DNA of 64,000 nt from CADCTB01 sp963768975 (GCA_963768975.1 CAVYKB010000012.1:62001-126000); one strand, 5' to 3'; numbered from the stretch's first letter, positions 1 through 8,124 are shown. The notes: a model not told the origin generated them from the sequence alone. Numbers and translations are program-made.

Positions 1-332
1 CGGTGGGCGGCCTGTACGCCATCCACAGCTTCTCATTCCCCTCCGGCCACGCCATCGCCGGCGCCGTCACCGCGGTGGGCATCGTGATCGTGCTCCTCCC
101 GCCCGGGCCACGGCGGTGGCGCTGGGAGGTGCAGGCCGCCATCTTCGCCAGCCTCATGGCCCTGAGCCGGACGTATCTCGGTGTCCACTGGCTGTCCGAC
201 GTCGTGGCCGGCACCCTGCTGGGCGTCACTCTCGCGGTCGGGTGGCCGGCGCTGCTCCAGGTGGTCCGGGAACGGCGGATGCGAGCGGGGTCGCCGGTCG
301 TGCTCGCCGACGTGGCGCCGGAGGCGAACTGA
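1..332 (+). CDS. PAP2-family phosphatase, C-terminal part (gene enters from upstream)
   Basis: The reading frame is open from the window edge, so the N-terminus and first catalytic motif are missing. The visible part has the PAP2 signature SFPSGHA and, after a membrane helix, SRTYLGVHWLSDV, which supply the conserved His, Arg, His and Asp of lipid-phosphate or undecaprenyl-pyrophosphate phosphatases. The last helix is followed by a short basic tail. The enzyme should act at the outer face of the membrane, dephosphorylating a lipid phosphate; the substrate cannot be told. The stop overlaps the ATG of the next PAP2 gene (TGATG), so the two are probably translated together. Confidence 0.9.
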   Translation, partial: VGGLYAIHSFSFPSGHAIAGAVTAVGIVIVLLPPGPRRWRWEVQAAIFASLMALSRTYLGVHWLSDVVAGTLLGVTLAVGWPALLQVVRERRMRAGSPVVLADVAPEAN

Positions 333-1003
333 TGCGCCACCGCCTCACCGCCGGCGCCGCCGTGCTCGCCGGGACTCTGCTGCCCCTGCGTCGCAACCGC
401 ATCGGCCGGCGTGAAAAGACGGCCTTCCGGCTGCTGAACAACCTGCCCGACCCGCTGTACCGGCCGGTGTGGCCGGTCATGCAGCTCGGGGCCCTCGGCG
501 CCGCTCCGGCCACCGCCGGCGTCGCCCTGGCTGTGGGGAACCGCCCGCTCGCCGGCCGCCTCCTGGCCGGCGGGACGGCGGCCTGGGCCCTGGCCAAGGT
601 GGTGAAGCGGGTCGTCCGACGGGGCCGGCCGGTGGCGTTGCTGGCCGGCGTGCACACCCGCGGCCGGGAGGCCAGGGGAATGGGGTACCTGTCGGGTCAC
701 GCCGCGGTGGCGGCAGCGCTGACCGCCGCGGCCTGGCCGGATCTCGGAACGGGAGGGAGGCGGGCGGCGGTGGCCGTGGCCTCGGTGGTCGGTATGTCGC
801 GCGTTTACGTCGGGGCGCACCTGCCCCTCGACATCGCCGGCGGCGCCGCCCTCGGCCTGCTGGTCGACGGCGCCTGGGCACTCCGAAAGGCGGACCGGAG
901 CGAGCACGCCGGCCGGGCCTGCCAGCCTCGCCGCAGCAAACCGCAGGCCCCTGCCGGAAGGCCCATGAGGGCCACCGGGCGCAGCGACCAGGAGGGACAG
1001 TGA
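332..1003 (+). CDS. PAP2-family phosphatase (second of a tandem pair)
   Basis: Predicted 223 aa membrane phosphatase. The three PAP2 motifs are present: a K-x6-RP-like stretch ending at RGRP (about residue 97-100), LSGH (120-123) in place of PSGH, and SRVYVGAHLPLD (156-167) with Arg, His and Asp. Several hydrophobic helices lie between. It overlaps the preceding PAP2 gene, so the pair looks like an operon; tandem PAP2 enzymes often act on related prenyl or phosphatidyl phosphates. The last roughly 35 residues are basic and low in complexity, and are encoded by a copy of a dispersed repeat, so the ancestral stop may have been earlier. Confidence 0.85.
   Translation: MRHRLTAGAAVLAGTLLPLRRNRIGRREKTAFRLLNNLPDPLYRPVWPVMQLGALGAAPATAGVALAVGNRPLAGRLLAGGTAAWALAKVVKRVVRRGRPVALLAGVHTRGREARGMGYLSGHAAVAAALTAAAWPDLGTGGRRAAVAVASVVGMSRVYVGAHLPLDIAGGAALGLLVDGAWALRKADRSEHAGRACQPRRSKPQAPAGRPMRATGRSDQEGQ
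899..990. repeat. Dispersed ~92-bp repeat, copy A
   Basis: This stretch aligns with positions 3604-3696 at roughly 80% identity by eye, sharing blocks such as GCACGCCGGCCGGGC and AGGCCCCTGCCGG in the same order. Copy A lies inside the 3' end of the second PAP2 gene, while copy B starts at the stop codon of the PAP2-kinase gene. It is C+G-rich with internal inverted segments, like REP-type elements. No transposase or target-site duplication is visible. Confidence 0.6.
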
Positions 1004-1008
1004 CCTGG

Positions 1009-1935
1009 TCAGGCCTTGCCCAGGCCACGCTGCGCCAGCCACGCCCGGGCCGCCTGCTCGGGGGTCTGGCCGTCGAGGTCCACCCGGCGGTTCAGGCCGA
1101 TGAGCTCGTCAGTGGTCAGCTGCCGGCTGACGGCGTTCACCGCCTCGCTGAGGGTGTCGCCCTCGCGCTCGAGCACGGCCTTGCGGACGACCGGCACCAC
1201 GTTCTCCGCCGGCTGCAGGCCCCGGTCGTCCTCCAGGATGACCAGCCCGCTGGCGTCGACGGCGGGGCTGGTGGTGAACACCAGGCCCACGTCGATCTCG
1301 TCGCCCTCCAGGGCCCCGATGGTGAGTGGCCCGCCGGCGTCGAGCGGCCGCACCTCCTGGAAGCTCAGACCGTAGACGGCGATGAGCCCGACCAGGCAGA
1401 AGCGGCGCTCGGGGCACTCCGGCGGGCCGCCGAACACCATGTCGTGGGACCACGACCGCAGGTCGCTGACCCGGGACAGCCCCAGGTGTTGCGCGGTCGA
1501 TCGGGTCACCGCCAGGGCGTTCTGGTTCTGGGCCGGAGCGGGGTCGAGGGTGATGACCCCCCGGGTGGAGAATGCGGCGCGGAGCAGGCCGTAGGTGGCC
1601 GCAGGGTCGGCGGTCGCCTGGCCAGCGGCCCGGTTGAGGAACTCGACGGCCGTGCCGCTGTACTCGGGCACGAAGTCGACAGCGCCCTGCTCGAGCGCCG
1701 GCTCGACCACTTCCCGCGACGCCAGGTCGAGCACCCGGCGCACGGTGATCCCCTTGGCCTCCATGGCCTGGGCGTAGAGCTCGGCCAGGATGCGGCTCTC
1801 GCTGAAACCGAAGGCGGCCACCGTGACGCCCCTGGTCGGGTCGCTCGGAGGGTCGGCGCCGCCGCACGCGGCGAGCACGACGGCGAAGGCGAGCAGCGGC
1901 ATGGCTAGTCGCCGGACGGGTCCCACCGGATCCAT
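1009..1935 (-). CDS. Glycine betaine/osmoprotectant ABC transporter substrate-binding lipoprotein (ProX/OpuAC-like)
   Basis: 308 aa. A short N-terminus leads into a hydrophobic signal with lipobox LAAC (about residue 20-23), so the protein should be lipid-anchored outside the membrane. The mature part resembles the OpuAC fold: VAAFGFSESRILAELYAQAM at its start, an EYSGTAVEFL segment, DGLxVL-like and LNRRVDLDGQTPEQAARAWL near the end, typical of ProX/OsmF binding proteins. It should deliver a quaternary ammonium osmolyte to an ABC importer, but no permease or ATPase gene is adjacent. The ATG used overlaps the ATG of the divergent kinase gene; an internal ATG 11 codons on is an alternative. Confidence 0.85.
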   Translation of the reverse strand: MDPVGPVRRLAMPLLAFAVVLAACGGADPPSDPTRGVTVAAFGFSESRILAELYAQAMEAKGITVRRVLDLASREVVEPALEQGAVDFVPEYSGTAVEFLNRAAGQATADPAATYGLLRAAFSTRGVITLDPAPAQNQNALAVTRSTAQHLGLSRVSDLRSWSHDMVFGGPPECPERRFCLVGLIAVYGLSFQEVRPLDAGGPLTIGALEGDEIDVGLVFTTSPAVDASGLVILEDDRGLQPAENVVPVVRKAVLEREGDTLSEAVNAVSRQLTTDELIGLNRRVDLDGQTPEQAARAWLAQRGLGKA

Positions 1936-3604
1936 GGTCCCACCGCCGTCGACGCCCCGAGTGCCGCCCCCGCCCGACTCTGGCCGCCGGCGCCGCCGGC
2001 CTTCCGGCGAGCCGCCCCCGCTGCCTCGTGACCTCCGCCGCAGCGGCCGGTACTGGGCCGCGCTGTCTGTCGCCGTGCTGCTCATCTGGTTTCTCGTCGC
2101 CGTGACCGAGCTGGGGCGCACCATCGACCGCATCGACCACGCGGTGCTGGACACGGTGGTGGGCTGGCGCAGCCCGTCGCTCACGCGGGCCATGCGCCGC
2201 CTCCAGGTGCTCGGCGCCCCGACGACGATCCTGGTCCTGCGCTGGGTCGGCATCCTCAGCGCCCTGGTCTTCCGCCGGTTCCGCCAACTGCTCGTCTTCC
2301 TCGGCTGCATCCTGTTCTCGACCGCCATCAGCGCCGGCCTGGCCCAGCTCCTGGGGCGCTCCCGGCCCATGGGCGTGCGCATCCTCGGCGACTGGAACGG
2401 CTTCTCCCACCCCTCGCGGCCCATGGTCGACGTCGCCGTGTGCCTCATCGGGCTCATCTACGTGCTGGTGCCCCGGGGGGAGTGGCGGTCCCGAGCCAAG
2501 GTGGTCGCCGCCGGCTACCTCGCCTTCATCGGCGTGATCCGGCTCTACCTGGCCGTCGACCACCCGACCGACATCCTGTTCGGCGTGATCCTCGGCGTCA
2601 CCATCACCCTGATGGCTTTCCGCCTGCTGGCGCCTACCGACGCGTTCCCGATCTCCTACCGGCGAGGCCGTAGTGCCCACCTCGACGTCGGCGGCCAGCG
2701 GGGTGAGGCCATCAAGGCTGCGCTCAGCGAGCAGCTGGGGCTGCCGGCGGTCGACGTGCGCCCGTTTGGTCTCGACGGTTCCGCCGGCTCGACGCCGCTG
2801 CGCATCGCGCTGGCCGACCCGGCCGCTCCCGTGCTGTTCGGCAAGCTGTACGCAGCCACCCACCTGCGGTCCGACCGCTGGTACAAGCTCGGGCGGACGT
2901 TGCTCTACGGCCGGCTGGAGGACGAGTCGACCTTCTCCACCGTGCGCCGCCTCGTTCAGTACGAGGACTACCTGCTGCACATCATGAGCGAATCCGGGAT
3001 CCCGACGGCACGGCCGTACGGGTTCGCGGAGATCACCCCCGAGCGCGAGTACGTCATCGTGACGGAGTTCTTCATGGGGGCCGAGGAGATCAGCAAGGTC
3101 GAGGTCGACGAGGCGATCATCGACGACGCCCTCCGGGTCGTGCGCTGTCTCTGGGAGTCCGGCCTGGCCCACCGCGACATCAAGCCGGCCAATGTGCTCA
3201 TCCGTGATGGCAAGGTCCTGCTCATCGACGTGGCCTTCGGCGAGGTCCGCCCATCGCCGTGGCGTCAGGCCGTGGATCTGGCCAACATGATGCTGGTCCT
3301 CGCCCTCCAGTCCGACGCCGAGATCGTCTACGAGCGGGCCCAGCGCCAGTTCACCCCCGATGAGATCGCCGAGGCGTTCGCCGCCACCAGGGGCCTCACG
3401 CTGACCAGCCAGCTGCGGTCGCAGCTCCGCCAGGACGGCCGGGACCTCATCGCCAGGTTCCGGGCCTTGGCGCCGGCGCGGGAGCCGATCAAGATCCAGC
3501 GGTGGAGCGTGCGCCGGGTGGCCCTGACCGCCGCAGTGCTCGTCGCCACCCTGGTGTCCTTCCTGCTGACGATCAGCCTCTTCGCCCAGGTGAGCCTGCT
3601 ATGA
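1934..3604 (+). CDS. Fusion protein: degenerate PAP2 membrane domain plus protein-kinase-like domain
   Basis: 556 aa. Order: Pro/Arg-rich N-terminus, PAP2-like membrane region (about residues 40-240), soluble kinase-like region (about 260-520) and a C-terminal helix (about 530-550). The PAP2 region keeps RSRP and an R-LYLAVDH-PTD motif, but the PSGH motif reads HPSRP (159-163), so the catalytic His is missing. The kinase part has HRDIKPANVL (413-422) as catalytic loop and IDVAFG (431-436) in the DFG position, with a candidate ATP-binding Lys in LFGKLYA. It may be a lipid-sensing or lipid-modifying kinase; the substrate is unknown. The start codon overlaps that of the divergent gene; GTG nine codons downstream is an alternative. 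Confidence 0.8.
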   Translation: MVPPPSTPRVPPPPDSGRRRRRPSGEPPPLPRDLRRSGRYWAALSVAVLLIWFLVAVTELGRTIDRIDHAVLDTVVGWRSPSLTRAMRRLQVLGAPTTILVLRWVGILSALVFRRFRQLLVFLGCILFSTAISAGLAQLLGRSRPMGVRILGDWNGFSHPSRPMVDVAVCLIGLIYVLVPRGEWRSRAKVVAAGYLAFIGVIRLYLAVDHPTDILFGVILGVTITLMAFRLLAPTDAFPISYRRGRSAHLDVGGQRGEAIKAALSEQLGLPAVDVRPFGLDGSAGSTPLRIALADPAAPVLFGKLYAATHLRSDRWYKLGRTLLYGRLEDESTFSTVRRLVQYEDYLLHIMSESGIPTARPYGFAEITPEREYVIVTEFFMGAEEISKVEVDEAIIDDALRVVRCLWESGLAHRDIKPANVLIRDGKVLLIDVAFGEVRPSPWRQAVDLANMMLVLALQSDAEIVYERAQRQFTPDEIAEAFAATRGLTLTSQLRSQLRQDGRDLIARFRALAPAREPIKIQRWSVRRVALTAAVLVATLVSFLLTISLFAQVSLL

Positions 3605-3696
3605 GCGGAGCACGCCGGCCGGGCGTGCCGGCCTTGCCGGAGCGCAGCGAAGGCCCCTGCCGGCGGGCCCCTGAGGGCCGGCGGGCGGAGCGACCC
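3604..3696. repeat. Dispersed ~92-bp repeat, copy B
   Basis: Second copy of the element at 899-990. It begins at the stop codon of the PAP2-kinase gene and fills the spacer before the next, frameshifted, lipoprotein gene. Paired segments such as GGCCGGGC and GCCCCTGAGGGC suggest the transcript can fold. It has no plausible reading frame of its own. Confidence 0.6.
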
Positions 3697-3705
3697 AAGA
3701 ACGCT

Positions 3706-4229
3706 ATGAGGCGAGCGCTGATCTTGTTGATCCTGCTGGCGGGGTGCACCCGGATCGAGGACCACGCCGCGCCGACGTGCGCGCCCAAGGGGGCCGACTC
3801 CCTCGTCTTGATGGCCCAGTCCGTCCCGTCGGCCTCCAAGATTCCGTGCATTTCGAGCTACCCCGCCGGCTGGCACTTCCAGTCCATGTCGGTCCGCAAC
3901 GGCGAGGGCCGCTTCACCCTGGACTCGGACCGGGCCGGGATCTCGGCGGTCAAGGTCTACCTGCGGCGCAACTGCGACCTGGAGGGCGCCACCGAGATTG
4001 CCAGCGACGAGCCCGGCACCCGGCGTTTCGAGCGCGTCATCTCAGTCGTCGACGACTTCCGGGCCGTCCGGTCCTATTCCTTCGACGGCGGGTGCATCAC
4101 TACCGCTTCGACTTCGACCGCCAGGGCCGGGCGCTGGTCAACGAGGTGTCGGTCGCCATCGGCTTCCTCGACCGGGCCGCGGTCGACGCCCTGGTCCGGC
4201 AGCGCTCGGGCGGCGACCTCCACCTCTAG
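3706..4229 (+). pseudogene. Frameshifted lipoprotein of unknown function
   Basis: Starts MRRALILLILLAGCT, a lipoprotein signal with lipobox LAGC. The product runs to about residue 131 in one frame (ending near SYSFDGGCIT), then continues convincingly in the next frame as YRFDFDRQGRALVNEVSVAI and so on to a stop at 4227-4229. One missing base after position 4100 accounts for the break; restored, the protein would be about 174 aa with paired cysteines. No family was recognised. It could be a real pseudogene or a sequencing error; the clean coding character on both sides favours a recent event or an error. Confidence 0.6.
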
Positions 4230-4233
4230 GCGC

Positions 4234-5079
4234 TCAGGCCAGGCTGAAGATGGGACCGAGCGCCGGCAGCTGGGCGTAGCGGCGCTCGTCGAACGCCGGC
4301 GCGGTCAGCGCCGGCCCCCGGGCCGGACCAAGGGGCACCCGGTTGGCGGCGGCGATCTCGGCCATCGCGGCCGCCGGTATCTTGAGCTGGCGGCCGGCGA
4401 GCAGCCGGCTCTCGGACCCGCAGATGACCCCCTCGCCCTGGTTGTGGATGTTCGCGCCGTACTTGTAGGCCGCGGCCTCGTCGGTGGTGATCGACGCCGA
4501 TCGGGCGCAGGCACCGTTCAGGAAGACGGTATCGAGCTGGGTCGAGGGCGCCATGGTGTCGAAGGGCGTGGCCAGAGCGAAGGGCTTGGCTGCCACCCGG
4601 ATGACGGTTACCGCATGGTCGACGTTCACCGGCCGGGTAGAGGCGAAGGAACGGCCGTCCTCCGGGCGCCCGGCCCAGCGGGGGAGCGGCGAGCCGTCGG
4701 GCACGACCACGACGTAGCGCTGGGGGTAGTTGCGGGGACGGACGTTGTAGGTCAGCGTCGAGCCGTCTCCCTCGACGCCGAGCACGACCTCCTGGCGGTA
4801 CTGCTCGAAGTGGCGGAGGGCGTCGGTCGCCGCCTTCTCGTCGATCGTCAGGCCGTCGACGAAGGACAGCACGTGGGTCAGGTGCAGGCCGGTGTCGAGC
4901 AGCCACGCCGTCTTGAGCCCGCCGACCGGCAGCTCGGGGTACTGGGAGTTCACGAGGACGGCGGCGGGATCTTCGGCCTTGGCCACTGGGTCGGGCCCGC
5001 CGGCACCGGAGCCGCCACCGCAGGCGCCGACGACCAGCGCCACCGCTACCAGCACCGCCCGCCCCGCCGCCCGCTGCAT
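4234..5079 (-). CDS. Putative lipoprotein, unknown function
   Basis: 281 aa. The N-terminus MQRAAGRAVLVAVALVVGAC is a lipoprotein signal peptide with lipobox VGAC. The mature region begins with a Gly-rich linker and then a mixed domain carrying few cysteines (in NGACARS and VICGSES). I do not recognise the family. Its start overlaps the stop of the upstream M15 peptidase gene as ATGA, so the two lipoproteins are probably co-translated, which hints at a role at the cell wall. The convergent frameshifted gene ends four bases away. Confidence 0.75.
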   Translation of the reverse strand: MQRAAGRAVLVAVALVVGACGGGSGAGGPDPVAKAEDPAAVLVNSQYPELPVGGLKTAWLLDTGLHLTHVLSFVDGLTIDEKAATDALRHFEQYRQEVVLGVEGDGSTLTYNVRPRNYPQRYVVVVPDGSPLPRWAGRPEDGRSFASTRPVNVDHAVTVIRVAAKPFALATPFDTMAPSTQLDTVFLNGACARSASITTDEAAAYKYGANIHNQGEGVICGSESRLLAGRQLKIPAAAMAEIAAANRVPLGPARGPALTAPAFDERRYAQLPALGPIFSLA

Positions 5080-5843
5080 CAGTTGCCCGCGGAGGAGAAG
5101 TGCTGGTAGTCGGGGTTGGCCCAGACCCCGCCCCAGGACCAGCCGGCGTCGGCGAAGGCTGCCACCAGCTCGCCGCCCCGTACCGCCATGCCGGGACGGA
5201 TGTTGCGCCGGTCCTGGAACTCCCGGCCCGCCGGCGGCAGGACGTCGCCATCGAGCACGTAGGGGTTCTCGACGGGGTTGACGTCGATGGCCCGGCCGAA
5301 GGCGTGCTGCGACCAGGTGGGCGGGCCGGAGGCGACCGCGTTGCGGCAGTTGAAGCCGGCGGTGTTGTCGGCGGCGATGGAGGCGTCGTCACTGCCGCCG
5401 TAGACGTCGATGGGCTCCATGCGCCGGATCGGGAAGCGCTTGTCGTACAGCCGGCGGAAGACGCCGATGATCTTGTCCGCCTCGCCGGCGTGGACCACCA
5501 GTGCGCCCGTGTGGGAGCGGTCGTCGAATCCCCAGTACGACAGCTCCAGCCGGCGCAGGTCGGCCGGAGCCACAGGGCAGCCGAGGCGCCAGGAGTGCGG
5601 CAGGTCGGCGGCGGTGACCCGGACGGCCACGCCGGCGAAGGCGGGCACGGCCGGCGTCGTCGTGGTGGTCGGGGCCACGGTCGGCGCCGGCCCGGGGGTG
5701 GTTGCCGGGGCTCCGGTGGTGGACGGCTCCGCCGGCGCCGGCTCGGCGGCCTGACCAGGGTCCGGCGGCGAGCTACCGCACGCGGCGATCACGGCCAGGA
5801 CCAGCGGGATCGCCCCCCATGCCACCCAGCGCCTTCTCACCAC
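5079..5843 (-). CDS. M15-family D-alanyl-D-alanine carboxypeptidase-like lipoprotein
   Basis: 254 aa. The signal ends in lipobox IAAC, followed by a Pro/Thr-rich linker of about 45 residues that would span the periplasm or wall, then an M15C-type domain. The zinc ligands are visible: H180 and D187 in SQHAFGRAID, and H248 in DYQHFS. Such enzymes trim D-Ala or cleave endolysin-like bonds in peptidoglycan. It is the first gene of a two-gene operon with the unknown lipoprotein, and is divergent from a YkuD transpeptidase 18 bp away, a compact peptidoglycan-processing locus. Confidence 0.85.
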   Translation of the reverse strand: MVRRRWVAWGAIPLVLAVIAACGSSPPDPGQAAEPAPAEPSTTGAPATTPGPAPTVAPTTTTTPAVPAFAGVAVRVTAADLPHSWRLGCPVAPADLRRLELSYWGFDDRSHTGALVVHAGEADKIIGVFRRLYDKRFPIRRMEPIDVYGGSDDASIAADNTAGFNCRNAVASGPPTWSQHAFGRAIDVNPVENPYVLDGDVLPPAGREFQDRRNIRPGMAVRGGELVAAFADAGWSWGGVWANPDYQHFSSAGN

Positions 5844-5861
5844 TTCGTAAGGTAGTGACCC

Positions 5862-6635
5862 GTGGGACGTTCGTGGGGCCGGGTGGTCGCCATCGTGCTC
5901 GTCGTGGTCGTGCTGGCCGGCTGCGGTTCGCCGGGACCTGTGGCGTCAAGCGGCCTGTCGACCACCGTGACGGTGCCGCCGCCGGCCACTGCGACCACCA
6001 CGACGACGGTGCCGGCCGCCACGACTTGGCCTCGGTCCACGCCGGCGCCTGATCCGGCCCTGGACCGGGCCGGTGCCGCCGGCCAGGTCGTCGTCGTCAC
6101 TGCGGAGCGTTACGGGTCGACGACCGCAACCCTCACGGCCTACCAGCGGGAGGGTGGCGGGTGGCGGCACGCGTTCGGCCCCTGGACCGCTCGTCTCGGT
6201 ACCCGGGGGCTGGCACCGGCGGGGGAGAAGCGTGAAGGCGACGGCCGCACCCCATCGGGCGTTTACGGCTTCGAGTTCTTCTTCGGGGTGGCTCCCGATC
6301 CCGGCGTGCGGTTCCCGTACCGCCGGGTCACGCCCCGCATCGTCTGGGACGACGACCCGATCAGCCCGCTCTACAACACCTGGGTGGACCTCGACCGCCA
6401 GCAGGCCGGCCCGACGCCCGAGCCCATGTACGTGAGCCCGGCCTACGACCACGGTGCGGTGATCGCCTACAACACCGACCGCACGCCGGGCCTGGGCAGC
6501 GCCATCTTCCTGCACGTCTCCACCGGAGGCCCCACCGCCGGCTGCGTGTCGCTTCCCGCCGGCCAGCTGGTGGAGGTCCTCCGCTGGCTCGACCCGGCCA
6601 AGGCACCGAAGATCGTCCTCGGCGTCAGCTCGTAG
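5862..6635 (+). CDS. L,D-transpeptidase (YkuD domain) lipoprotein
   Basis: 257 aa from a GTG start. The signal ends in LAGC and is followed by a Thr/Pro-rich spacer. The catalytic domain occupies roughly residues 70-255 and contains the YkuD motif as HVSTGGPTAGC, with His218 and nucleophile Cys228; REGDGRTPSGVYGF is the typical upstream block. The family forms 3-3 cross-links in peptidoglycan or anchors proteins to it. The gene faces away from the M15 peptidase with only 18 bp between starts, so the promoters must overlap the coding regions or the mRNAs be nearly leaderless. Confidence 0.85.
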   Translation: MGRSWGRVVAIVLVVVVLAGCGSPGPVASSGLSTTVTVPPPATATTTTTVPAATTWPRSTPAPDPALDRAGAAGQVVVVTAERYGSTTATLTAYQREGGGWRHAFGPWTARLGTRGLAPAGEKREGDGRTPSGVYGFEFFFGVAPDPGVRFPYRRVTPRIVWDDDPISPLYNTWVDLDRQQAGPTPEPMYVSPAYDHGAVIAYNTDRTPGLGSAIFLHVSTGGPTAGCVSLPAGQLVEVLRWLDPAKAPKIVLGVSS

Positions 6636-6750
6636 CGAGCAGCCCGGGCAGCTCGTCGATGCTGGCGATGGGCCGCCCCGACCACGCCGGCTCGGCGTCG
6701 AAGTCCGTGAGGGCGACGAACAGGTCGAACACGACGGCGCGGAAAACCAC
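6625..6750 (-). pseudogene. Remnant of a HAD-family hydrolase (N-terminus joined to C-terminus)
   Basis: A 41-codon frame reads VVFRAVVFDLFVALTDFDAE and then, after a short join, PIASIDELPGLL before the stop. The first part is the motif-I region of haloacid dehalogenase-like hydrolases (DxF version), and the last part is the usual C-terminal 'SxxELPxLL' tail; the roughly 170 residues between are absent. The simplest reading is an in-frame internal deletion. It overlaps the 3' end of the transpeptidase gene by 11 bases. Recognition rests on short motifs, so the call is tentative. Confidence 0.4.
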
Positions 6751-6787
6751 CCGGCATGGTCCCACGGCTCCGAGTAGAACAGAGGCG

Positions 6788-7693
6788 ATGGGCGGCGGCC
6801 AGCGGCGGGGCATGATGGAGCGGGCCGTGCTCGCCCTTGTGCTGCTCGCCGGGTGCGGCGGTGGTGGCGACGGCCCCGCCGCCGAGGCGCCCCAGCCGGC
6901 CGTTGCGCAGCGCCGGCTCACGATCGCCGGCGTGGACCGCACCTACCGCCTGTACACGCCGCCCGACACCGAGCTCGCCGGTCCCGTGCCGCTCGTGCTG
7001 GCGCTCCATGGCAGCGGCAACACGGCGGAGAGCCTCGTCGACTCCAGCGAGCTCGACGAGGCCGCTGACGCCGGCGGCTTCATCGTGGCCTACCCGCAGG
7101 CGGTCGGGATCTCCTGGCACGCCGGCTTCTGCTGCACCACCGGCCGCGGCGACCCGAACGCTGACATCCGCTTCCTCGACGAGCTCATCACCGACGTGGC
7201 CTCCGCCCGCCGCATCGACGAGAAGCGGGTTTACGCGGTCGGTGTGTCCGCCGGCGGGATGATGGCCTACCGCCTGGGGTGTGACCTGGCCGGCCGCTTC
7301 GCCGGCGTCGGCGCCATCGCCGCCTCCATGGCCCTCGATGACTGCCGCCCGTCTCGCCCCGTCTCGGTCATCGCCATCCACGGCACGGCGGACTCGGAGG
7401 TGCCCTACGGAGGTGGACGGATCATCGGCGGGGCGACCAAGCCGGCGCCGCCCGCCATCGGGGTCGCCGAGCGGTGGGCCTCGCTGAACGGCTGCCCGGA
7501 GGCCCGCACCGATGACGTCCGCGGCCTCGTCTCGGTAGCGGCGTGGGCCCGATGCGCAGAGGGGACGAAGGTCCGCCTGGTCACCATCGAGGGCGGGGGC
7601 CACCACTGGTTCCTGCCGGTGTACGGACCGCCGAACGGCGCCATCGACGCCACGGCCACCTTGACCGAGTTCTTCGACCTGCGCCGGCGTTAG
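6788..7693 (+). CDS. LpqC/PHB-depolymerase-type alpha/beta-hydrolase lipoprotein
   Basis: 301 aa. The signal is MGGGQRRGMMERAVLALVLL followed by AGC; ATGs at 6812 and 6815 are alternative starts. The hydrolase domain carries the oxyanion strand LALHGSGN, the nucleophile elbow GVSAGG with Ser154, an acidic residue in HGTADSEVP and the catalytic His in GGGHHWF. This set matches the esterase PHB-depolymerase / feruloyl esterase family represented by mycobacterial LpqC. A paired cysteine stretch, FCCTTG, is also typical. It should hydrolyse an ester outside the cell; the natural substrate is unknown. Its stop overlaps the convergent VOC gene by 4 bases. Confidence 0.85.
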   Translation: MGGGQRRGMMERAVLALVLLAGCGGGGDGPAAEAPQPAVAQRRLTIAGVDRTYRLYTPPDTELAGPVPLVLALHGSGNTAESLVDSSELDEAADAGGFIVAYPQAVGISWHAGFCCTTGRGDPNADIRFLDELITDVASARRIDEKRVYAVGVSAGGMMAYRLGCDLAGRFAGVGAIAASMALDDCRPSRPVSVIAIHGTADSEVPYGGGRIIGGATKPAPPAIGVAERWASLNGCPEARTDDVRGLVSVAAWARCAEGTKVRLVTIEGGGHHWFLPVYGPPNGAIDATATLTEFFDLRRR

Positions 7694-8124
7694 TGGTTGT
7701 CGAAGTCCGGCAGGACGATCGAGCCGTCCGCCGCGAAACCGAAGCCCGGGTTGTGGGCGACCTCCCAGACGTGGCCGTCCGGGTCGGCGAACCAGGCCGC
7801 GTAGCCCCCGTAGAACGTCTCGCAGGCAGGACGGGTCACCACCGCCCCCGCCCGCTCGGCCGCGGCCACCACGTCGTCGACCTCCGCTCTCGACCGCACG
7901 TTGTGGGCCAGGACCACGCCGTCGAACGTGCCGTGCCCGTCGTCGGCCACCCCCGAGTCGGCCGCCAGCTTGTCGCGACCCCAGAGCACGACGACGGCGC
8001 CGCCGGTCTGGAAGAACGCCGTCTCCTGGGTCTCTTGCCCGCGCCAGCCGAGCGCCTCGTAGAACCTGCGGGCGCAGCCGAGGTCAGCCACGCCCAGGGT
8101 GATCAGGCTGACGCGCTGTTCCAT
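7690..8124 (-). CDS. VOC (glyoxalase/bleomycin-resistance fold) family protein
   Basis: 144 aa, the normal length for a two-module VOC protein. It has the N-terminal repeat SLITLGVADLGCARRFYEAL and the C-terminal repeat ending FADPDGHVWEVAHNP, with His/Glu-type metal ligand positions. Members include glyoxalases, dioxygenases and drug-binding proteins; the sequence does not say which. The start overlaps the end of the upstream small gene by 22 bases, so they are likely co-transcribed. Confidence 0.85.
   Translation of the reverse strand: MEQRVSLITLGVADLGCARRFYEALGWRGQETQETAFFQTGGAVVVLWGRDKLAADSGVADDGHGTFDGVVLAHNVRSRAEVDDVVAAAERAGAVVTRPACETFYGGYAAWFADPDGHVWEVAHNPGFGFAADGSIVLPDFDNH

Noticed and set aside
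1109..3172. Long antisense frame across the binding-lipoprotein and PAP2-kinase genes
   Set aside because: It spans two genes with recognisable domains and has Arg/Pro/His-rich composition typical of shadow frames.
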